8,565 bases of DNA from an uncultured Clostridia bacterium (GTDB lineage Bacteria; Bacillota; Clostridia; Christensenellales; UBA1242), in NCBI GenBank assembly GCA_947626175.1, contig CANQRE010000032.1, positions 1 through 8,565 of the forward strand, written 5' to 3'. The position numbers were made by a program, and so were the translations under genes. Shown here piece by piece: positions 4,172 through 8,565 of the stretch. Each line of letters begins with the position of its first letter. The first letter of the stretch is position 1. The notes beneath the pieces are model-generated. The model saw only the letters and a program-made list of their open reading frames with translations. It ran no database searches and was not told the DNA's origin.

Positions 4172-5099
4172 ATTTTTTTGTTTCAAGATGAATGTTGTCC
4201 ATTTTTTTGAGCTTTTCAAAAATCATGTTTTGAAATTCATCCCGCTTGAGCGACATCACAATTTTAAACTGCCCGCCTTTGCGAAAAGCAACTTTGGTTT
4301 TGCCTGTTTTTTCATCCAGCTCAATATCGCCTTGCTTTGTGCGATACAACCTTGGATAAACAAAAGAGTATAACGCAGCAATGTCATTTACAGCAATTCG
4401 CTTGTCAGTGTAGCCCGGCTCCCAATAAGTTTCAAAAGTTTTTGCCAAAAAGTTGCCAACCGAGTTTGTTTGGCTTATTTTTTTTACTTGCGCTTCGGTG
4501 TAATAGCCCTCATCCCTGCCAATGCTTGATGGGCACATCAAAATTTTAATGCCTGTTGCAATCACCTTTTTGAACGCAGGAATGTCAGTTCGAACATTGA
4601 ATGAATTGTGATTTGGATCGCTCTTAAGCCCGTTTGGCGCTCCGCCCATCATGACGATTTGCTTTAAAAGATTTTTTGCCGATGGGTGCTTCATAAACAA
4701 ATGTGCCACGTTTGTGTGCGGTCCAAGCACAAGCAAGGTGATTTGATGAGGATATGCCTTGATCACTTCAAACATTGCATCCGCGCAATCCTTTTGAATT
4801 GGCTTTGTTTTTGTTCGTGAAGGCGGTTTGTATCCCCCAAGACCTGATTTTGTGTGCAAAAAAACAGCTTCTTCGGTGTTGTTGCCAAGACGGCTGTTGT
4901 AACCCTTTACAATTGGAATGTTTTTTCCAAACAAATCAATCAGATGGCACGCATTTCTTGTTGCGTTTGAAAGAGAAATGTTGCCATGCGAAATTGAAAA
5001 AAGTTTTATGTCAAATTGTGGGTCATTTAGAGCATATACAATTGCATTTGTGTCGTCAACTCCAGGGTCAGTGTCAATAATTACCTTAAACTTTTTCAT
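4170..5099 (-). CDS. Nucleoside hydrolase (IUNH family)
   Basis: A 309-residue protein of the inosine-uridine-preferring nucleoside hydrolase family, which cleaves the N-glycosidic bond of ribonucleosides to base and ribose for salvage. The calcium-binding signature DTDPGVDD is at 9-16, with further family elements SHGN (N40), KSGLGG (84-89), GPHTN (126-130, T129), QIVMMGGAP (147-155) and SFNVRTDIPA (166-175). The C-terminal metal aspartate is D239, but the residue before it is N238 (VND), where the classic enzymes have His (HD). Substrate choice or activity may therefore differ. The length is normal for the family. The start has AAGGAGC immediately upstream (SD at 5110-5105) and its own promoter. 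There is no transporter or kinase partner next to it. The neighbouring genes are unrelated. Confidence 0.92.
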   Translation of the reverse strand: MKKFKVIIDTDPGVDDTNAIVYALNDPQFDIKLFSISHGNISLSNATRNACHLIDLFGKNIPIVKGYNSRLGNNTEEAVFLHTKSGLGGYKPPSRTKTKPIQKDCADAMFEVIKAYPHQITLLVLGPHTNVAHLFMKHPSAKNLLKQIVMMGGAPNGLKSDPNHNSFNVRTDIPAFKKVIATGIKILMCPSSIGRDEGYYTEAQVKKISQTNSVGNFLAKTFETYWEPGYTDKRIAVNDIAALYSFVYPRLYRTKQGDIELDEKTGKTKVAFRKGGQFKIVMSLKRDEFQNMIFEKLKKMDNIHLETKK

Positions 5100-5117
5100 T
5101 TTTGCTCCTTAAAAGGT

Positions 5118-5147
5118 AGTTTACATTATTTTTTTACACTTTGTAAA
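5118..5147 (-). promoter_or_regulatory. Promoter of the nucleoside hydrolase
   Basis: The -35 is TTTACA (5147-5142), the spacer is 18 nt and the -10 is TAAACT (5123-5118). The predicted start is near 5111, just before the ribosome-binding site, giving a leader of about 12 nt. This match is less perfect than the others in the window. Confidence 0.55.
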
Positions 5148-5193
5148 GCAAAATTCATGCAATTTTCTTGCTAAAAAAGTTTGATTTTCAATA

Positions 5194-5222
5194 TTGACAA
5201 GCACTTGGGTGTGTGTTAGAAT
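5194..5222 (+). promoter_or_regulatory. Promoter of the two-gene membrane-protein operon
   Basis: A perfect -35 TTGACA (5194-5199) is followed by a 17-nt spacer and -10 TAGAAT (5217-5222) with TG one base upstream (extended -10). The predicted start is near 5229, giving a leader of about 17 nt containing AAAGGAG (5234-5240). Confidence 0.85.
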
Positions 5223-5245
5223 ATCGCTAAGACAAAGGAGCAAAT

Positions 5246-5647
5246 ATGCAAAACAAATTTAACCACAATTTTCTTGGTGAGCCAACAAATTTTGACCTTG
5301 AGCAAAACCAAAAAAGAATAAATCATTACGCAAAACTTGCAAAAATTGTGAAAGCATTATCGCTTGCAACTTCAACATTGGGCATGACATTGCTTGTTTG
5401 TGGAATTGCCAAAAATAGCGACCCTTTGACAATTTTGGGGCCAGCAGCGATAGCAGTTGGCGCAACACTTATTCCTTGTGGAATTTCACTTTTGGAAAAG
5501 AAAAACAAAGAAGAAGCAAAAAGGGTTTGTTTTTCAGACCATAAAGCAAAAGAAGAAGTTTTGCATAATCCTGAACTTGACGAAATTGGGCTGCTTCAAA
5601 CAAAAGACCAAATAAATGAAGAAAATTCACTTTTGCTGGGAGAATGA
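5246..5647 (+). CDS. Small two-helix membrane protein, first of a paralogous pair
   Basis: A 133-residue protein of unrecognised family. Residues 1-34 are polar and partly basic. Two hydrophobic segments follow (about 35-55, KALSLATSTLGMTLLVCGIA, and about 61-83, LTILGPAAIAVGATLIPCGI) with a very short turn (KNSDP), a helical hairpin in the membrane. The rest is a charged tail (84-133) rich in K and E that ends INEENSLLLGE. There is no cleavable signal peptide. The order polar N-terminus, hairpin, acidic tail, and the tail motif EENSL, are shared with the next gene. The start has AAAGGAG 5 nt upstream. The stop codon is one base from the start of the next gene, so the two are surely co-transcribed. 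No function can be assigned. Confidence 0.82.
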   Translation: MQNKFNHNFLGEPTNFDLEQNQKRINHYAKLAKIVKALSLATSTLGMTLLVCGIAKNSDPLTILGPAAIAVGATLIPCGISLLEKKNKEEAKRVCFSDHKAKEEVLHNPELDEIGLLQTKDQINEENSLLLGE

Positions 5648-5648
5648 A

Positions 5649-6128
5649 ATGAAAAATTTTGATGAAAATGATAACTTTGACGAAGAAAAATTAAGCGAAA
5701 AAGACAAAGCTGCAAAACTTTTGTATGATCTTGCAAAAACTTCAAAAAAAGCAGACAGAAGCAAAAAGATGGCTGTTGTTTTTAAAACTATTGCCAGCCT
5801 TGGCTTTGCGGCAGGCCTTTCCCTTGACATTGTCAGCGTTTTGCATTCCAATAGGCCTGTGCATATTGCCGCAATTGCTTGCCTTGGCGGCGCAGCATTG
5901 TGTGCGGTTGCAAAAGCTGCATGCCAAATTGTAAATGCAGTTGAAGAAGAAAAACTTGGCTACACAATAAACGAAGTCAAGGATTTGCCTTTCGTTCAAA
6001 ACAAAATAAAGGATGGAAATGATTTGGAAGTTAGCATTGATTATTCGGATGTAAACAATCCAAAAATTGTTGATGACGAAGAAGAAAAAGAAGAAAATTC
6101 ACTAAGCGAAATATTCCCAGATTTTTAA
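5649..6128 (+). CDS. Small two-helix membrane protein, second of a paralogous pair
   Basis: A 159-residue protein of unrecognised family. Residues 1-40 are highly charged (MKNFDENDNFDEEKLSEKDK). Two hydrophobic segments follow at about 42-65 and 71-95, joined by the short turn HSNRP. A long acidic tail contains DDEEEKEENSL (142-152). The start is taken as ATG 5649, one base after the previous stop, with GGGAG (5638-5642) 6 nt upstream. An earlier in-frame ATG at 5616 lies inside the previous gene and has no ribosome-binding site. The GAAGAAAATTCACT sequence encoding EENSL (6090-6103) also occurs in the first gene (5618-5631) in the same reading frame, supporting descent by tandem duplication. 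It is closed by a bidirectional terminator. Confidence 0.83.
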   Translation: MKNFDENDNFDEEKLSEKDKAAKLLYDLAKTSKKADRSKKMAVVFKTIASLGFAAGLSLDIVSVLHSNRPVHIAAIACLGGAALCAVAKAACQIVNAVEEEKLGYTINEVKDLPFVQNKIKDGNDLEVSIDYSDVNNPKIVDDEEEKEENSLSEIFPDF

Positions 6129-6129
6129 A

Positions 6130-6154
6130 AAAAACACCGTTTTGGTGTTTTTTT
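6130..6154. terminator. Bidirectional terminator between the membrane pair and the S1 protein gene
   Basis: AAAAACACC (6130-6138) pairs with GGTGTTTTT (6144-6152) around loop GTTTT, with flanking A- and T-runs. It immediately follows the plus-strand stop (6128). On the minus strand it lies about 50 nt past the rpsA-like stop, after a T/A-rich stretch without another hairpin. Confidence 0.85.
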
Positions 6155-6201
6155 GTTGTTTTTTTAAGTTTTTTTTAAAAAAATCACGGTTTTTAAGCAA
6201 A

Positions 6202-7221
6202 TTATTGGCTTAGCCCAAGTCCAACGCGTTTTGACTGGGCGTCCTTTGTGAGCACCGTTACATTGACTTTTTGGCCAAGTTTGACAAACTCATATATGTT
6301 TGCATCTCGCCTGTCAGTTACAGATGAAATGTGAAGTAGGCCCGTTAAGCCATCATCTATTTCAACAATTGCTCCAAAAGGAAGAAGCTTTTTCACTTCG
6401 CCTTCAAACTGCTGACCAATTTCAAGTTTTTCAATCTTTTGCACAACTGGATCTGGCAAAATTTGCTTTAGACCAAGTTTTACTTTTTTGTTTTCGCGGT
6501 CAAGTTCAATAACTTTGAACGTTTTGACTTCCCCTTCTTTTAAAACTTGGCTCGGAGAAGAAATTTTTGTGAAAGACAAATCGGAAATATGCACAAAGCA
6601 GTCCACCCCTTCAACTTCCACAAACGCTCCATACGGGAGAATTTTTTTAACTTTGCCGCTGACGATTTTGTTGATGAAAATCGACTTCCAAAAAAGTTGT
6701 TCGTTTGCTGCTTGAATTTGTTCGCTGAGAAGTTTGACCGAGCCGATGATTTGTTTTTCATCACGATTTATTTCGGTGGCAACCGCTTCAAACTGTTTTC
6801 CAATCAATTGCTTTGGATGAAATGGCTTTGCTGAAATTTCATCTTTTGGAATAAAAATTTCATAGTCACCCATTTTTGATTTTAAACCTTCATCAAAACA
6901 TGTGGCAACAAATGTGAATCTGCTTCCAAGCCTAAGTTTTTGAGCATTTTGCATTCCAACAACAATTGTGTCGGCTTGCGATTTGGATGCCAAAATCATC
7001 CCTTCATCATTTGTTCCCAAAATGCACACCTTGAATCTGTCGCCAATTTTGACATCATCATAGTTTGAAAAATCATCTTTCTCAATAAAGGCATCCTTTT
7101 TGCCGCCAACGTTAAATATCACGCCGTCATCGCGTTTTAACACAACAACGCCGCTTTGCAAATCACCTTTTTTGTAAGATGCAAATGTTTTTTCAATTTC
7201 TTCCAAATTAAACTGTGTCAT
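6202..7221 (-). CDS. rpsA: S1 RNA-binding domain protein, ribosomal protein S1-like (four S1 repeats)
   Basis: A 339-residue protein made of four S1-type OB folds at roughly 18-80, 97-165, 184-253 and 268-338. Repeats 3 and 4 are canonical (GKVKKILPYGAFVEVEGVDCFVHISDLS and GEVKKLLPFGAIVEIDDGLTGLLHISSV, the RNA-binding Phe/His faces). Repeats 1 and 2 are more divergent. In Firmicutes such proteins help the ribosome or bind mRNA, and they usually have four domains with about 380-400 residues, so this one is a little short. The start ATG (7221-7219) overlaps the plsC stop (ATGA), with AAAGGA inside the plsC end 7 nt upstream, so translation is probably coupled. It is the last gene of the baiN-plsC-rpsA operon. 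The rpsA symbol reflects domain make-up and context and does not prove stable ribosome association. Confidence 0.88.
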   Translation of the reverse strand: MTQFNLEEIEKTFASYKKGDLQSGVVVLKRDDGVIFNVGGKKDAFIEKDDFSNYDDVKIGDRFKVCILGTNDEGMILASKSQADTIVVGMQNAQKLRLGSRFTFVATCFDEGLKSKMGDYEIFIPKDEISAKPFHPKQLIGKQFEAVATEINRDEKQIIGSVKLLSEQIQAANEQLFWKSIFINKIVSGKVKKILPYGAFVEVEGVDCFVHISDLSFTKISSPSQVLKEGEVKTFKVIELDRENKKVKLGLKQILPDPVVQKIEKLEIGQQFEGEVKKLLPFGAIVEIDDGLTGLLHISSVTDRRDANIYEFVKLGQKVNVTVLTKDAQSKRVGLGLSQ

Positions 7222-7835
7222 TTCTTTTTCCTTTTGCTAAATCTCTGTTCGCATTCTTGTTTTAGATTTTCAATTTTTTCCGAAATTATTTTGCTTGCAC
7301 TGTCAAGGACTTGTTCATTTAAACGCTGGGAATAAAATTGCGAAAGTTCAAACGGCTTGCCAATGACAATTCTTGTTTTTTTAAAGGCATGTGGACGAGA
7401 GCAAAACCAAACCGGAACAACTGGCGATTTTGATTTGATCGCAATCATGGCTGCACCGTTTTTGACCCCCCTAAGCTCCATTTCATCACTTTTTGACCTT
7501 GTTCCCTCTGGAAAGATGATAAGTTTTTTGCCTTTTTTCAAAACTTCAAGCGATTTTTTTATTGCGCCCAAATCGGCATTGTTTCGAGCAATTTTGATCG
7601 CCCCCATAGTTTTTAAAACTTGGCCTTTGATTTTTGGCTTGAAAAGTTCTTCCTTTGCCAAAAAATATTTTTTCTCCCACATGTCGGTCACAAGCAAAAG
7701 GCTGTCAATGTTTGAAGTGTGATTCGGCGTTAAAACCGCCCTGCCTTTGGGCAGATTTTTTTTGTCATAAACCTTGCTTGGATAAATCAGCTTCATGGGA
7801 AGAAATATCAGCGATTGAATAAAATGATAAAACAT
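7218..7835 (-). CDS. plsC: 1-acyl-sn-glycerol-3-phosphate acyltransferase (PlsC family)
   Basis: Acylates lysophosphatidic acid to phosphatidic acid at the inner membrane face, the second acylation of phospholipid synthesis. The 205-residue product has the acyltransferase motifs in order. These are NHTSNID (38-44, with the catalytic H39 and D44 of HxxxxD), a motif II region around KPKIKGQVLKTMGAIKIAR, FPEGTRS (108-114, phosphate-binding) and VPVWF (140-144). The N-terminus (FYHFIQSLIFLPMKLI) is a hydrophobic membrane-associating segment. The tail is very basic (KRKKK). The start has AAGGAG 5 nt upstream and lies 9 nt after the baiN-like stop. The stop overlaps the rpsA start, so this is the middle gene of a tight operon. 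Confidence 0.94.
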   Translation of the reverse strand: MFYHFIQSLIFLPMKLIYPSKVYDKKNLPKGRAVLTPNHTSNIDSLLLVTDMWEKKYFLAKEELFKPKIKGQVLKTMGAIKIARNNADLGAIKKSLEVLKKGKKLIIFPEGTRSKSDEMELRGVKNGAAMIAIKSKSPVVPVWFCSRPHAFKKTRIVIGKPFELSQFYSQRLNEQVLDSASKIISEKIENLKQECEQRFSKRKKK

Positions 7836-7844
7836 TTTTACTCC

Positions 7845-8565
7845 TTAAAAATCTTCACTTGCGGCATAGGCAGTTGAAAATGCGATTTGAAGATTGAACC
7901 CACCTGTCAAAGCGTCTATATCCAGCACTTCGCCAATAAAATATAGGCCATTTCGAAGCTTGCTTTGCATTGTTTTGGGATTGATCTGCTTTGTGTCAAC
8001 TCCGCCACTTGTGATAATTCCACTGTCAAGAGAATACAACATTTTATATTTCATTGTCCAATGTTTTAGGCCTTGCGCAAGCAAATTTCTTTCCTTTACA
8101 GTGATGCTGTTCACCTTTTTTGAGCCGTCAAGCCCAATTTTTTCCAAAAACTTTGATATCAATCGCTTTGGCAAAAGCAAGCTCATAACCGAGGAAAGAT
8201 TTTTGTTTTTTGCGCTGTCAAATTCCCTTACAAGCCTTTCGCCGAGTTGTTTCAAACTTAAAGCGGGCTTGAAATCCAAATATAACTCTTTGACTTTTTG
8301 CCTGTTTATTAGGCTTGACAAGCTAAGAACAATTGGGCCAGAAATGCCGTCATCAGTGAAAATCATTTCGCCAAATTTTGAAAAAGTTTGCTTTTCGCAT
8401 TCACACGTCAGCCTTACATTTTTTAGTGATATTCCTTCAAGCCCAAGTTTTTCATCAAGCCTTATTGGGCAAAGCGCCGGGACTAAGTCAATGACATTGT
8501 GTCCAAAGCCTAGCGCAAAGTTGTAGCCATCGCCAGTTGAACCTGTTGAAGAATAGCTTTTGCCG
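7845..8565 (-). CDS. BaiN/HI0933-family NAD(P)/FAD-dependent flavoprotein, C-terminal 239 residues (N-terminus outside window)
   Basis: The frame is open to the right edge, so the FAD-binding GxGxxG N-terminus is not seen. The visible part begins GKSYSSTGSTGDGY, the family's TGStGdGY block, then GHNVIDLVPALCPIRL. It continues through FTDDGISGPIVLSLSS (family FTHxGISGP; here DD replaces HY), SGGVDTKQINPKTMQSK and the C-terminal FAD-site block GLYFIGEVLDIDALTGGFNLQIAFSTAYAA. Members are often annotated as aminoacetone oxidase or BaiN. The true substrate of most is unknown. It is the first visible gene of the operon with plsC and rpsA, and the promoter must lie outside the window. The ATG at 8366 is internal to the protein and is not the start. 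Confidence 0.93.
   Translation of the reverse strand, partial: GKSYSSTGSTGDGYNFALGFGHNVIDLVPALCPIRLDEKLGLEGISLKNVRLTCECEKQTFSKFGEMIFTDDGISGPIVLSLSSLINRQKVKELYLDFKPALSLKQLGERLVREFDSAKNKNLSSVMSLLLPKRLISKFLEKIGLDGSKKVNSITVKERNLLAQGLKHWTMKYKMLYSLDSGIITSGGVDTKQINPKTMQSKLRNGLYFIGEVLDIDALTGGFNLQIAFSTAYAASEDF

Noticed and set aside
5616..6128. ATG at 5616 as the start of the second membrane protein
   Set aside because: It lies inside the first gene without a ribosome-binding site. ATG 5649 has GGGAG 6 nt upstream and follows the previous stop by one base.
6155..6201. A separate rpsA terminator in the T/A-rich stretch
   Set aside because: The T8A7 palindrome has no G-C pairs and no loop. The hairpin at 6130-6152 is the better candidate for both strands.
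7894..8526. Plus-strand open frame of 210 codons opposite the flavoprotein gene
   Set aside because: The opposite strand encodes unmistakable BaiN-family motifs. The plus-strand translation is a Ser/Phe-rich shadow.

Overview
The window looks like a chromosomal segment of a low-GC, AT-rich bacterium. A Firmicutes/Clostridia-type gut organism is the best guess. This rests on strong AGGAG-type Shine-Dalgarno sites, sigma-A-like promoters (many with an extended -10), AT-rich hairpin/T-run terminators, tRNA genes with encoded CCA, and a BaiN-family flavoprotein / plsC / S1-protein gene string. I cannot name a genus. Proteins were assigned by motif recognition alone.

Layout, left to right: (i) 1-277 (-), the N-terminal part of an unrecognised small protein. 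(ii) 278-560, a non-coding stretch with that gene's promoter, T-rich tracts and an 11-bp-phased TTTGAC-like array, ending in the promoter of tRNA-Leu(CAA) at 561-646. (iii) cytidylate kinase cmk (-) and an unrecognised 158-aa gene (-), each with its own promoter. (iv) tRNA-Thr(CGU) at 2016-2091, whose 3' part plus 15 nt of flank is repeated exactly (46 bp) 295 bp downstream. The two copies enclose a 249-bp, hairpin-rich, gene-free, more GC-rich insert. (v) a SerB-like HAD phosphatase (+), then a 302-aa protein (+) with an HEKAH zinc-peptidase-like motif whose promoter places the transcript start on the ATG, so it is probably leaderless. (vi) a nucleoside hydrolase (-). (vii) two tandem small two-helix membrane proteins (+) that look like paralogs. 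(viii) on the minus strand, a BaiN/HI0933-type flavoprotein (N-terminus outside the window), plsC and a four-domain S1 protein (rpsA-like) in one tight operon.

How the genes relate: the right-hand operon and cmk are housekeeping functions (flavoprotein, phospholipid synthesis, translation, CMP recycling). In many clostridia cmk sits inside the baiN-plsC-rpsA string. Here it lies about 6 kb away as its own transcription unit. Convergent pairs (tRNA-Leu/cmk, HEKAH gene/nucleoside hydrolase, membrane pair/rpsA) are separated by single bidirectional hairpin terminators, and predicted mRNA leaders are very short (0 to about 25 nt). The points most worth a second look are the 295-bp tRNA-flanked element, the leaderless HEKAH gene and the paralogous membrane pair.
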